The notes under the pieces were generated by a model. That model saw only the letters and a program-made list of their open reading frames with translations. It ran no database searches and was not told the origin of the DNA. A stretch of 64,000 bases of DNA. It comes from Cohnella phaseoli (lineage in GTDB: Bacteria > Bacillota > Bacilli > Paenibacillales > Paenibacillaceae). Shown here one piece after another: positions 9,155 through 17,439 of this stretch. The DNA is taken from positions 1-64,000 of the forward strand of contig NZ_QRDZ01000036.1 in assembly GCF_003386235.1 (NCBI RefSeq). The letters run 5' to 3'. Every line of letters starts with the position of its first letter. Position 1 is the stretch's first letter. A program made the position numbers and the translations under genes.

Positions 9155-9429
9155 GCTCCCCAATCGAATCCGACCATTTCATGTCGGAGTTCTCGTGTCG
9201 CAATTTATGGGAGGCTCGGGGGTATCTGACTTCATTGATTGAACTTGCTGCCGAGGCAAATTCGACGAGGACAACCTCAGCGGTAGAATCAGATGCCGTG
9301 CTCGGTTTGCTCCGCAAACCTGCGCGCGGAACGCCCCCAACTGTCCTCCTTCGGATTCAGGGTAATCGACTAACCCTCGCTCCACGCAAAAAAGCCAGCC
9401 TCATGCGGCTGGCTTTGATGATGGTGGAG
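9155..9429. repeat. 275-bp ssrA downstream flank repeat, copy 2
   Basis: Counterpart of 7884-8158; this copy is contiguous with the intact tmRNA gene and holds its functional terminator. Confidence 0.85.
9387..9414 (-). terminator. tmRNA intrinsic terminator
   Basis: On the minus strand AGCCAGCC-GCATGA-GGCTGGCT followed by a run of T, 8 bp beyond the CCA end of ssrA. Confidence 0.85.
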
Positions 9430-9788
9430 GCGAGGGGAGTCGAACCCCTGTCCGAAGACAACGCCACATGTGCTTCTACGGGTGTAGTGACAGATTTGAT
9501 GTCACCCTAGAGACTCCCTGTCACCGGATTCTCTTCGGGTCAGCCTGATTGTCTTCTTCAGCCAGCCCCAGGCGGAGACTAGACAGCGTATCCCACTAAA
9601 GTTGAGCCCTTAGCCCGCCACATGGGCGATGGAGAGTAAGAGCCTGGTGACCGTTATTAGGCGGCCAGAGCCAGAGTTGGTTGTTTAGCTTTGCCGTTTA
9701 AATTGGCTTCCGCGTTAGTGAAGCAGACGCAGCCCTACTACCCGCTACCCACGCTCGTCCTGTCCCCGTCGAATCCATAAACGCCCCC
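9422..9788 (-). ncRNA. ssrA: Transfer-messenger RNA (tmRNA)
   Basis: 367 nt on the minus strand. The 5' GGGGGCG (9782-9788) pairs with CGCCTCC next to the 3' ACCA (9422-9432), giving the tRNA-Ala-like acceptor stem with CCA encoded. The T-arm reads GGGTTCGACTCCCC. The internal reading frame near 9660-9707 decodes as ...NLNGKAKQPTLALAA followed by tandem TAA TAA, the proteolysis tag ending in LAA recognised by Clp proteases. Together with SmpB, encoded just upstream on the same strand, it rescues stalled ribosomes. Its 3' end is a used integration site (see repeats at 6942 and 7884). Confidence 0.97.
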
Positions 9789-9876
9789 GAATTTGGGTTG
9801 CCGGACGATAGTAACGCCGGAACTCCACAAGGTCACCCGCGACGGATGATTAGAATCAAGCTGTGTTGCAAAATCT

Positions 9877-9905
9877 ATTATAACACGAGCGGCTTGCCTT
9901 TACCG
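9877..9905 (-). promoter_or_regulatory. Possible ssrA promoter
   Basis: A perfect minus-strand TATAAT at 9877-9882 lies about 90 bp before the mature tmRNA 5' end, leaving room for a leader removed by RNase P. The -35 region is weak (GGTAAA), so this is a tentative call. Confidence 0.4.
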
Positions 9906-9992
9906 AAAATGTTGATGCCAGCAATACCACTTTATATCCGTAAAACCAATCCCCCGATAATAACCCGGGATTGCCAATATTCACAACCCGAT

Positions 9993-10469
9993 TTAAACCT
10001 TCTGCTTCTCCCGAAGAATCCGCTGAATGTCGCGCTGGGCATCCCGCTTGGCATCGGACTCGCGCTTGTCGTACAGCTTTTTCCCTTTGCCGAAACCGAT
10101 TAGGCATTTGGCATAACCATTGCGCACGTACACTTTAAGCGGAACCAGCGTGTAGCCATCTCTTTTCGTCAGTCCAAGCAGCTTATGAATCTGCTCTTTA
10201 TGAAGCAGAAGCTTGCGCGCTCTTGTCGGATCGGACGGATTGTGCCGATTGCCTTGTTCAAACGGGCTGATATGCATGTTGTGCAGGAAAATCTCCCCAT
10301 TGCGGATCGTCGCGAACGAATCGTTCAGGTTCGCTCGGCCAGTTCGCAAGGATTTGATTTCAGTTCCTGTCAGCACCATGCCGGCTTCGTAGGTATCCTC
10401 GATGAAGTAATCATGGGAGGCCTTCTTATTTTGCGCCAATGGCTTGTCATACTGGCTTTTCTTGCCCAC
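9993..10469 (-). CDS. smpB: SsrA-binding protein SmpB
   Basis: 158 residues from a GTG start at 10467-10469 with GAAGGAAA upstream. The sequence (ASHDYFIEDTYEAGMVLTGT, EIKSLRTGRANLNDSFA, the KKLYDKRESDAKRDAQRDIQ tail) is a full-length SmpB: an OB-fold core that binds the tRNA-like domain of tmRNA, and a basic C-terminal tail that enters the empty mRNA channel of the ribosome. It is encoded about 200 bp upstream of ssrA on the same strand, the classic Firmicutes arrangement. In Bacillus smpB directly follows rnr; here pyrB, a lipase gene and a peptidase gene lie in between. Confidence 0.97.
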   Translation of the reverse strand: MGKKSQYDKPLAQNKKASHDYFIEDTYEAGMVLTGTEIKSLRTGRANLNDSFATIRNGEIFLHNMHISPFEQGNRHNPSDPTRARKLLLHKEQIHKLLGLTKRDGYTLVPLKVYVRNGYAKCLIGFGKGKKLYDKRESDAKRDAQRDIQRILREKQKV

Positions 10470-10506
10470 TTTCCTTCACCTGCTCTCTTAGAATTGCCGG
10501 ATTTCC

Positions 10507-10536
10507 ATTATACCATGCAGCATACCGCACCTTCAA
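10507..10536 (-). promoter_or_regulatory. smpB sigma-A-type promoter
   Basis: Minus-strand TTGAAG (10531-10536), 18-bp spacer, TATAAT (10507-10512), about 40 bp upstream of the smpB start. Confidence 0.7.
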
Positions 10537-10632
10537 CCGACCGCTTCAGTTAGATCATGTACCTAACTACCTAACTGCATTCATAATCACATAAGTATAT
10601 ACGTATGTTCGAATTTCAGAAGCATAACACAT

Positions 10633-10662
10633 AAGAAAGGGACGGCGCAAGAAGCGCCTCCC
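10633..10662 (-). terminator. pyrB terminator
   Basis: Minus-strand GGGAGGCGC-TTCTT-GCGCCGTCCC (one bulge) followed by TTTCTT, just after the pyrB stop. Confidence 0.7.
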
Positions 10663-10674
10663 TCCCACAACACC

Positions 10675-11610
10675 TTAACCTTGCCGGGATTCCGTAATAC
10701 ACTTGTCCACGAGCGCCATCCGGATATACAAGCCGTTGACGGCTTGACGGAAGTACGCGGCACGAGGATCGTCGTCGACTTCCTCGGCGATTTCGCCTGC
10801 GCGAGGCAGGGGGTGCAGCACGATCGCATGCTTGCTCATCCGCGACATTAGCTCTGCATCCACGATAAATTGACCGGAGGCTTTCTCGTACTCCTCGACG
10901 GAAGGGAAACGCTCCTTCTGAATACGAGTCTGATACAGCACGTCGATCGATCCGGCCACCGAGTTCAGATCGTTCGTTTCTTCGTACCGCACGCCCTTCT
11001 CTTCCATATATCTCTTGACGTTGTCCGGAATCCGCACATTGTCCGGAGAAATATAGTACACCATGACGTCCTCATAGTTGGCCAGCATGTAGCTAAGCGA
11101 GTGGACCGTTCGTCCGTATGCAAGGTCGCCGACCATCGCGATTTTGAGGCCGTCGATCTTGCCGAATTCCTTGCGAATCGTATAGGTGTCAAGCAACGCC
11201 TGCGTCGGGTGCTCTCCCGCTCCGTCTCCGGCATTGATGACCGGAATCGAGGCAACCTTCGCAGCACGCTTAGCGGCGCCGATCTCCGTATGACGCATAA
11301 CGATGACATCGCTGTAGCCGCTGAGAATGCGGATCGTGTCTTCCAGCGTCTCTCCCTTGATTGCGGAGGAGAACTGAGAAGCATTTTCCGTCCCGATTAC
11401 TCCTCCGCCCATCCGATGCATCGCCGCTTCGAACGACAGCCGGGTTCTCGTACTCGCTTCGAAGAACAACGTCGTCATAATCCGTCCTTCGTGACGTCGA
11501 TCCCCGCCGCGCGCAACGACCTTTTCCATGTCCAATGCCGCGTCAAACAGCTGCTCCAACTCGTTCCTCTCGAATTGCTTTGCACCAAGCACATGATATA
11601 ACTGTTTCAT
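10675..11610 (-). CDS. pyrB: Aspartate carbamoyltransferase catalytic subunit
   Basis: 311 residues. It catalyses carbamoyl phosphate + L-aspartate to N-carbamoylaspartate, the committed step of pyrimidine synthesis, in the cytoplasm. Carbamoyl-phosphate loop STRTR at residues 53-57, the active-site lysine loop SSAIKGE near 81-87, HPTQ at 134-137 and HPLPR at 266-270 are all in place, and the length is normal. Start ATG with GGGAGGATG upstream. It stands alone: neighbours are smpB and a lipase gene, not other pyr genes, and it has its own promoter and terminator. I see no PyrR-type attenuator in the short leader. Confidence 0.96.
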   Translation of the reverse strand: MKQLYHVLGAKQFERNELEQLFDAALDMEKVVARGGDRRHEGRIMTTLFFEASTRTRLSFEAAMHRMGGGVIGTENASQFSSAIKGETLEDTIRILSGYSDVIVMRHTEIGAAKRAAKVASIPVINAGDGAGEHPTQALLDTYTIRKEFGKIDGLKIAMVGDLAYGRTVHSLSYMLANYEDVMVYYISPDNVRIPDNVKRYMEEKGVRYEETNDLNSVAGSIDVLYQTRIQKERFPSVEEYEKASGQFIVDAELMSRMSKHAIVLHPLPRAGEIAEEVDDDPRAAYFRQAVNGLYIRMALVDKCITESRQG

Positions 11611-11653
11611 CTAATGTCATCCTCCCGAGCCTGTCCAGTGCACACCAAATATT

Positions 11654-11682
11654 ATCCTATAGGATACGGACTCGGTTGTAAA
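11654..11682 (-). promoter_or_regulatory. pyrB promoter
   Basis: Minus-strand TTTACA (11677-11682), 17-bp spacer, TAGGAT (11654-11659), about 45 bp before the pyrB start. The short leader leaves no room for a long attenuator. Confidence 0.6.
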
Positions 11683-11753
11683 TCGGGAATCAGGAGCAAT
11701 TTGTCGAAGGGAGCTTCCAAAATCCGACTCTTCCCGCAAAGGGGCGCACCGCT

Positions 11754-12611
11754 CTAGACTTCCCCAGACATCCATTCTTGCAACGAAGGCATTAGCTCTC
11801 TCGCATCCTTCATTCCCTGCTCGTACAAGGCCAGCAGCTTCGCCGGATCCCGCTCCATCCGTCCGACCTCGAGAGGAACAGTAGGCCGAATCACAAACGC
11901 TTTCCTCTCTTGCGCGCGTCTGTCGATATAGCTCAGCGTCTCGTTATAGATTTCGTGTCTCCGAAGCAACGTCTTCACGAATTCGGGGTATTTGCCATAA
12001 GCGGTTCGTACTAGCCACGGAAAACGATTCGGAGACTTCCGGTAGCTCTCATTCCTCGTCAAAATAAGAATATTGCGATCGCAGCCATCCCGTTCCGCTT
12101 GGCGCAAAGGAATCGGATCCGAGATGCCTCCATCCATCATCGGACGTCCGTCATATTCGACGCTCGGAGCGATAAACGGCAATGAACTCGACGCGCGCAG
12201 CGCCCTCAACACCTCAAAGCCGGGGGCGTTCTTATAGCCGTACACGGTTTCTCCGGTCTCGCAATCCGTCATTCCGACCGCAAGCTCCTCCGAGCTCGCA
12301 GAGAATGCTGCGAAATCAAACGGAACAAGAGAATTCGGAATTTCATCGAATATAAAATCCATGCCGAACAGCTGCCGATTTCTCAGCCAGTTTCTCCAGG
12401 ATAAATATCGCGGGTCCGCCACCCAGTCGATATTGACCACTTTATTCCGCCCTCGTTGCCTGGATAAATAGCTTGCCGCAGTGCAAGCGCCGGCAGACAC
12501 TCCAATCGTATAGGGCAAATAAAACCCCTGCTCCGCAAAATATTCCAGCACTCCGGCCGTGTATGCCGTGCGCATTCCTCCACCCTCGAGCACCAATCCG
12601 ATCTTTTCCAA
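11754..12611 (-). CDS. Patatin-like phospholipase family protein
   Basis: 285 residues from a TTG at 12609-12611, which has GGGAGGTG at proper spacing; a longer reading from 12680 is possible but lacks a good site. The anion-hole motif GGGMR is at 11-15, the nucleophile elbow GVSAG at 38-42 (Ser40), and the catalytic-dyad aspartate in DGG at 161-163, so the Ser-Asp dyad of bacterial patatin (RssA/YlbK-type) lipases is intact. No signal peptide; probably acts on membrane lipids from the cytoplasmic side. The physiological substrate is unknown. It is transcribed divergently from the M24 peptidase gene. Confidence 0.85.
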   Translation of the reverse strand: MEKIGLVLEGGGMRTAYTAGVLEYFAEQGFYLPYTIGVSAGACTAASYLSRQRGRNKVVNIDWVADPRYLSWRNWLRNRQLFGMDFIFDEIPNSLVPFDFAAFSASSEELAVGMTDCETGETVYGYKNAPGFEVLRALRASSSLPFIAPSVEYDGRPMMDGGISDPIPLRQAERDGCDRNILILTRNESYRKSPNRFPWLVRTAYGKYPEFVKTLLRRHEIYNETLSYIDRRAQERKAFVIRPTVPLEVGRMERDPAKLLALYEQGMKDARELMPSLQEWMSGEV

Positions 12612-12765
12612 AATGACAGCACCTCCCTGCGTCCCCTCACCATTTCTTTCCACACTAGCATCTATGCTGTGCACATGCAAACAGACGACTCAGCGCCGAT
12701 CGACCGCTGGAACCCTCCGTTCCAATCCGCTACAATTAGGAGATACGAAAGGCGGTTGAGTACAG

Positions 12766-13857
12766 ATGACGGAACGAATTAAACGACTGCAACAATATAT
12801 GGAACGGCAACAGCTGGATGCAATGCTGATCACCTCTCCGAAACACGTGTATTACTTAACCGGCTTTGCGACCAATCCTCACGAGCGGCTGCTCGCTCTC
12901 CTTCTCCCTAAAGGAGAACAGGCTCGGCTTCTTGTACCTGCTCTTGATTACGAAGCGGCCCAAACGGCCTCATCCGTCGCAAGCATCCACACTCATCAGG
13001 ATACGGACAACGCATACGAAATTCTCGGACAGATGCTTCCTCCCGCTCTAACGACACTTGGGGTAGAAAAGGACGATCTCAACGTCAATCGATTCGAAGC
13101 CATCCAGGCCGTTGCTTCCGCAGCACGATTCGTCGACATCGGTCTGCCATTGCGGGAGATGCGAGCGGCGAAAACGTCGGCAGAAGTTGCGAGCATGAAG
13201 CAGGCGGTGCGTCTTGTAGAGGAAGTGTTGCGAGCCGGCGTCGCTTTGGTTAAGCCCGGCGTGACGGAGATCGAGCTTGTCGCCGAGCTGGAGTACCAGA
13301 TGAAGAAGCTTGGAGCGGAAGGCCCCTCCTTCGATACGATGGTGCTAACCGGGCCGAAAACGGCACTCCCTCACGGCTCGCCCGATCGACGGACGGTTTC
13401 CGAGGGTGAAATGATTATGTTCGATCTTGGCGTATATGCCGAAGGCTATGCCTCTGACATTACTCGTACGTTTGCGGTAGGGGAAGTATCTGAGGAACTG
13501 AAGCGAATATACGATGCTGTGCTTCAAGGCAACCTGCGTGCAATTGAGGCGATACGCCCTGGCGTATCGCTCGGTAGTCTCGACCGTATCGCTCGGGAAA
13601 CGATCGCCTCGGCTGGCTACGGCCCTTATTTCAATCACCGACTCGGCCACGGTCTCGGCATGGACGTTCATGAGTATCCTTCGGTTCACGGAATGAACGA
13701 AGACCTTACGATTGAAGGTATGACGTTTACCGTCGAACCGGGCGTCTACGTTCCAGGGGTAGGCGGCGTGCGCATTGAGGACGATGTTCTCGTCACCGCT
13801 AGCGGCGTCGAGGTTCTGACTTCGTTCCCCAAGGCGTTCACGACAATCGGGGGCTGA
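12766..13857 (+). CDS. M24 family Xaa-Pro peptidase
   Basis: 363 residues with an N-terminal creatinase-type domain (1-130) and a pitta-bread metallopeptidase domain. The five metal ligands are visible: D220 and D231, H295 in GHGLGMD, E324 in FTVEPGVY and E338 in RIEDD. It should remove or cleave an N-terminal residue before proline (aminopeptidase P / prolidase type) using two metal ions. Whether it is a dipeptidase (PepQ-like) or aminopeptidase cannot be read from sequence alone. ATG with AAAGGCGG upstream; a TACAAT -10 lies nearby. It converges on rnr through a shared terminator. Confidence 0.9.
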   Translation: MTERIKRLQQYMERQQLDAMLITSPKHVYYLTGFATNPHERLLALLLPKGEQARLLVPALDYEAAQTASSVASIHTHQDTDNAYEILGQMLPPALTTLGVEKDDLNVNRFEAIQAVASAARFVDIGLPLREMRAAKTSAEVASMKQAVRLVEEVLRAGVALVKPGVTEIELVAELEYQMKKLGAEGPSFDTMVLTGPKTALPHGSPDRRTVSEGEMIMFDLGVYAEGYASDITRTFAVGEVSEELKRIYDAVLQGNLRAIEAIRPGVSLGSLDRIARETIASAGYGPYFNHRLGHGLGMDVHEYPSVHGMNEDLTIEGMTFTVEPGVYVPGVGGVRIEDDVLVTASGVEVLTSFPKAFTTIGG

Positions 13858-13861
13858 CAAG

Positions 13862-13936
13862 AAAAAACCTTTCGGATAGAGCAAGCGGTTAGGGGCATTA
13901 CAGCCCCATCCCGTCGTTCAACCGAAAGGTTTTTTT
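13862..13936. terminator. Bidirectional terminator between the M24 peptidase and rnr
   Basis: AAAAAACCTTTCGG (13862-13875) is matched by CCGAAAGGTTTTTTT (13922-13936), with an inner GGGGC/GCCCC hairpin. It works for both converging genes. Confidence 0.85.
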
Positions 13937-16900
13937 CTATTCCTTCTTTTTCTTCCGCTTCCGAGGCTTCTCGCTTCCGCCCGGCTGCTGCGGAACCGCA
14001 GCGACGGGTTTGACCAGCGGCTTGGATGGTTTGGATGGCTTGCCCGTTCCGCGGGCGCCTCCGTCTCCGCGGCCCTTGCGTTTGCCGTAGGATTTACCGC
14101 CGTCAGCCTCATCGTCGATCGTCTTGTAGTTGCCCGAACGAGGCAGCCCCCACATGTCGAGCCCAGGACCGCGTCTCTTGCCTCCTGCGGCTTTGCCGGT
14201 CTCACGATCCGCTCTGACCGCATTTTGGGCGTCACGACCGCCGCGGCTTCCGCTTGAGTCGCCGTTCTCGCGAACTCCGCTATCGCTTGCGTCATTCCGA
14301 ATAACAGGCTTCGCAGCCTCATCCGACACAGTTGCTTTCACCGACTCGGCTCCACCGCCGCGCGGCTTCTTCTTCCGCTTCCCGCCGCCGGAGACGACGC
14401 TGTTGTAGAAGCCGCCGTCCAGCTCATCCGGCACCGACTGGCCGCGACCTGTACCCGCGCCGGAGCCACTGCCCTTGCCGCCATAGCGTTCCTCACGCCC
14501 GCCTTCTCCCGGGTTATGTCCATCGCCCTTGGCGCCGCGTCCGCCAGCGACTTGGCCGCGTCCTTCGCCGTTGCTACCGCGTTCGCCACCGCCTTGGCTG
14601 CGTCCGTCGCCTTTGCCGCCGCTTCCGCCGTCATGGCGTCCGCCCTTGCCTCTGCGCCCGCCGCGCTCGTCCGAGCCGCCGCCGATGCCGACCCAACGGC
14701 CAGCTGCGTTCAGCTTTTTGCGCTTGCGATCGGCATTGCGACCGGAACCGGCAGCTCCTCTTGCATCCACGTAGCTGATGCGTTCCGAGCTCCGCGGCCT
14801 CATGTTAAGCAGCTCGAAATCGATCGTATGCTCGTTCATGTTGACCCGAGATACGCGAATTTCCACCTCGTCGCCGATCCGGTAGATCTTGGACGTCCGC
14901 TCCCCGATCAACGCCATATGAAGCTCGTGGAAATGGTAATAATCATCCGTCATATCGCTAAGACGAATAAGTCCTTCGACCGTATTTTCCAATTCGACGA
15001 ACATGCCGAAGCTCGTCACGCCGCTGATAATTCCGGAGAACTCCTCGCCGATCTTGTCCAGCATATACTCGGCCTTCTTCAGCTTCTCCGTGTCCCGCTC
15101 GGCATCCACAGCCGTGCGCTCTCGCTCGGACGACTGCGTCGCAATGTCCGGCATACGCGCGTTCAACGCTTCGAAGCGCGACTCCGGGAGCGCCCCTCCG
15201 TTTTCCAAAACCTCGCGCATGACGCGGTGAACGATGAGGTCGGGATAACGACGAATCGGCGAGGTGAAGTGCGTATAGTAGTCCGCAGCCAGCCCGAAAT
15301 GCCCCAGGCTCTCCGCATCGTACTTCGCCTGCTTCATCGATCTCAGCAGCATTGTGCTGAGCACCGTCTCTTCCTTGGCGCCGCGAATTTCCTCCAGCAG
15401 CGTCTGCAGCGCTCTCGGGTGCACGGTGTTGCCTTTGCCCCGAACCGCATAGCCGAAATTGCTCGCAAACTGCATAAAAGTCAACAACTTCTCGTTGGTC
15501 GGCTCCTCGTGAATCCGGTACACGAACGGCACCTTTAACCAGTGAAAATGCTCCGCCACCGTCTCGTTCGCAGCCAGCATGAACTCCTCGATAATCTGCT
15601 CTGCGATCGACCGCTCCCGCTTGACGATATTGACCGGCTTGCCCTGTTCGTCCACGATCACCTTCGATTCCTGAAAATCGAAATCGATCGCGCCCCGACG
15701 CATTCGCATCGAACGCAGTCCCAAAGCCATCTCCTTCATCAGCTTAAACGTATCCACAAGCTCCGAGTAACGCTCGGCCACTTCCGGGTCTTCTTCGTTC
15801 ACAATTTTCCGCACGTTCGTATAGGTCATTCTCTCGGTCGTTCGAATAACGCTCGTAAATAGATCGTAGCGAACCCGCTTCATCGTGTCCGGTTCGAATT
15901 CCATCTCGCACGACATCGTCAGCCGATCCACCTTCGGATTCAGCGAGCAAATTCCGTTCGACAAGCGATGCGGCAGCATCGGAATGACGCGATCGACGAG
16001 ATAGACGCTGCAGCCGCGATTGTAGGCTTCCTCGTCCAGCTTCGACTTCTCGCGCACATAGTAGCTGACGTCAGCGATATGCACGCCAAGCAGCAGATTG
16101 CCGTTCGGCAGCCGCTCCACGTTCACCGCGTCATCCAGATCCTTCGCGTCCTCGCCATCAATTGTCACAATAACCTTATTCCGCAAATCCCGACGGCCCT
16201 GCTGCACGATCTCCTCTTCGGAGATTGCATCCGGCGCCGCTTCCGCCTCGGCCAGCACGTCGTCCGGAAAGCCCTCCGGCAAGCCATGCTTACGGATAAT
16301 ACTCAGAATATCGACGCCCGGATCGTCCTTGTGACCGAGAATCTCGATAATCTCGCCTTCAGCGGCCGTACGACCTTCCGGATATGTAATGATGTTCGCG
16401 ACGACCTTCTGTCCGGTTACCGCTCCCTTAAAATTTTCCGCCCGGATAAAAATATCCTTCGTAATCCGTTTGTCGTCCGGCTCCACGAAACCAAAGCTCT
16501 CGTGATTGTGGAACAAGCCGACGACCTGCGTCACCGCCCGCTTGACGATGCGGACGATCTCTCCCTCGAATCGACCGTTCTCGTTCTTCGCGGACACCCG
16601 CGCCAGCACGATATCCCCGTTCATCGTCCCCTTCATGTCGTTGGCATGAATGTACAAGTCGGGATGCTCCCTATCCTCCGGAATCAGGAACGCAAAGCCT
16701 TTGGGATTACTCTGTATGCGTCCGCGCAGCAAATTCATCCGTTCCGGAACTCCGTAACGGTTGGAGCGCGTCAGCAGCACCTTGCCCTCCTGCTCCAGCT
16801 CGGTCAACAAGCGCAAAAATTGTTTGAATTCCACCGCGTCCTCAATGCCGAAATGTTTCTCAAGCTCTTTGTACGTCAATGGTTTATAAGCGGTTTCCCG

Positions 16901-16939
16901 CATGAAATCGAGCAACTCCTGCTCCGTGCACAGCGGCAT
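13937..16939 (-). CDS. rnr: Ribonuclease R with very long Gly/Arg/Lys-rich C-terminal tail
   Basis: 1000 residues from the ATG at 16937-16939 (GAGGTG 6 nt upstream); a TTG at 16957 is less likely. Order: N-terminal winged helix, two cold-shock/OB domains, RNB exonuclease domain with the acidic cluster DGEDAKDLDDAV near 273, and an S1 domain ending near 718. The enzyme degrades structured RNA 3' to 5', including in tmRNA quality control. About 280 residues then follow, rich in Gly, Arg, Lys and Ser (GGRRGKGGRHDGGSGG-like), ending in KPRKRKKKKE. B. subtilis RNase R is about 780 residues, so the tail is unusually long and probably disordered and RNA-binding. It has its own promoter downstream of the secG terminator. 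Confidence 0.93.
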   Translation of the reverse strand: MPLCTEQELLDFMRETAYKPLTYKELEKHFGIEDAVEFKQFLRLLTELEQEGKVLLTRSNRYGVPERMNLLRGRIQSNPKGFAFLIPEDREHPDLYIHANDMKGTMNGDIVLARVSAKNENGRFEGEIVRIVKRAVTQVVGLFHNHESFGFVEPDDKRITKDIFIRAENFKGAVTGQKVVANIITYPEGRTAAEGEIIEILGHKDDPGVDILSIIRKHGLPEGFPDDVLAEAEAAPDAISEEEIVQQGRRDLRNKVIVTIDGEDAKDLDDAVNVERLPNGNLLLGVHIADVSYYVREKSKLDEEAYNRGCSVYLVDRVIPMLPHRLSNGICSLNPKVDRLTMSCEMEFEPDTMKRVRYDLFTSVIRTTERMTYTNVRKIVNEEDPEVAERYSELVDTFKLMKEMALGLRSMRMRRGAIDFDFQESKVIVDEQGKPVNIVKRERSIAEQIIEEFMLAANETVAEHFHWLKVPFVYRIHEEPTNEKLLTFMQFASNFGYAVRGKGNTVHPRALQTLLEEIRGAKEETVLSTMLLRSMKQAKYDAESLGHFGLAADYYTHFTSPIRRYPDLIVHRVMREVLENGGALPESRFEALNARMPDIATQSSERERTAVDAERDTEKLKKAEYMLDKIGEEFSGIISGVTSFGMFVELENTVEGLIRLSDMTDDYYHFHELHMALIGERTSKIYRIGDEVEIRVSRVNMNEHTIDFELLNMRPRSSERISYVDARGAAGSGRNADRKRKKLNAAGRWVGIGGGSDERGGRRGKGGRHDGGSGGKGDGRSQGGGERGSNGEGRGQVAGGRGAKGDGHNPGEGGREERYGGKGSGSGAGTGRGQSVPDELDGGFYNSVVSGGGKRKKKPRGGGAESVKATVSDEAAKPVIRNDASDSGVRENGDSSGSRGGRDAQNAVRADRETGKAAGGKRRGPGLDMWGLPRSGNYKTIDDEADGGKSYGKRKGRGDGGARGTGKPSKPSKPLVKPVAAVPQQPGGSEKPRKRKKKKE

Positions 16940-16959
16940 CCGAATCACCTCTTCCAACT

Positions 16960-16988
16960 ATAGTATGTACATGATATGGGTTTGGCAA
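16960..16988 (-). promoter_or_regulatory. rnr promoter
   Basis: Minus-strand TTGCCA (16983-16988), 17-bp spacer, TACTAT (16960-16965), about 20 bp before the rnr start. Confidence 0.7.
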
Positions 16989-17023
16989 TCGGACGACGCC
17001 CTGTCCAGTATGCCGTTCTATGC

Positions 17024-17053
17024 AAAAAAGGCGGGAAGCTCTCGCCCCCCGCC
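17024..17053 (-). terminator. secG terminator
   Basis: Minus-strand GGCGGG ... CCCGCC hairpin followed by TTTTTT. It separates secG from rnr. Confidence 0.85.
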
Positions 17054-17069
17054 TGATTGTTATCCCGTC

Positions 17070-17306
17070 CTAGTTCTTCACGAAATAAGCAACCACCAAA
17101 GAAAGGATGAAGAAACCAACTGCCAAGCCGATCGTCAGACGCTGCAGGAACAAATCGATCCCGCGAGCCTTCTGTTTTCCGAACAAGTGCTCAGCGCCCC
17201 CGGAGATCGCCCCAGACAGACCTGCGCTCTTCCCGCGTTGCAGCAGAACGACCGCAATCAGTCCGATCGAGAAAATGACCAGGATAATTTTCAGTACGAT
17301 GTCCAT
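17070..17306 (-). CDS. secG: Protein translocase subunit SecG
   Basis: 78 residues with two membrane helices (about 3-23 and 56-76) joined by the conserved cytoplasmic loop LLQRGKSAGLSGAISGGAEH. It is an accessory subunit of the SecYEG channel that aids SecA-driven export. Start ATG with TTAGGGGG upstream. Located upstream of rnr as in Bacillus species, but in its own transcription unit here. Confidence 0.95.
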   Translation of the reverse strand: MDIVLKIILVIFSIGLIAVVLLQRGKSAGLSGAISGGAEHLFGKQKARGIDLFLQRLTIGLAVGFFILSLVVAYFVKN

Positions 17307-17347
17307 CGACTACACCCCCTAAATCCCGTTACAAAAACAGTATTTTT

Positions 17348-17377
17348 ATTTTATCACAATCACCGCCCGGTTGACAA
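17348..17377 (-). promoter_or_regulatory. secG promoter
   Basis: Minus-strand TTGTCA (17372-17377), 18-bp spacer, TAAAAT (17348-17353). Confidence 0.7.
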
Positions 17378-17439
17378 CCTTCCAAAAAATGCCCGCCGCG
17401 GATAGCAAAATACCTATACATCGAACATAGCGGCAGCTT

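Noticed and set aside
9181..9510. A 109-codon plus-strand open frame across the ssrA flank and tmRNA 3' end
   Set aside because: It is antisense to tmRNA; the GVEPLSED...CASTGVV-like peptide is a well-known false translation of the tmRNA 3' region.
9798..10103. Open frames between ssrA and smpB and overlapping the smpB end
   Set aside because: They overlap the smpB coding end and lack start signals.
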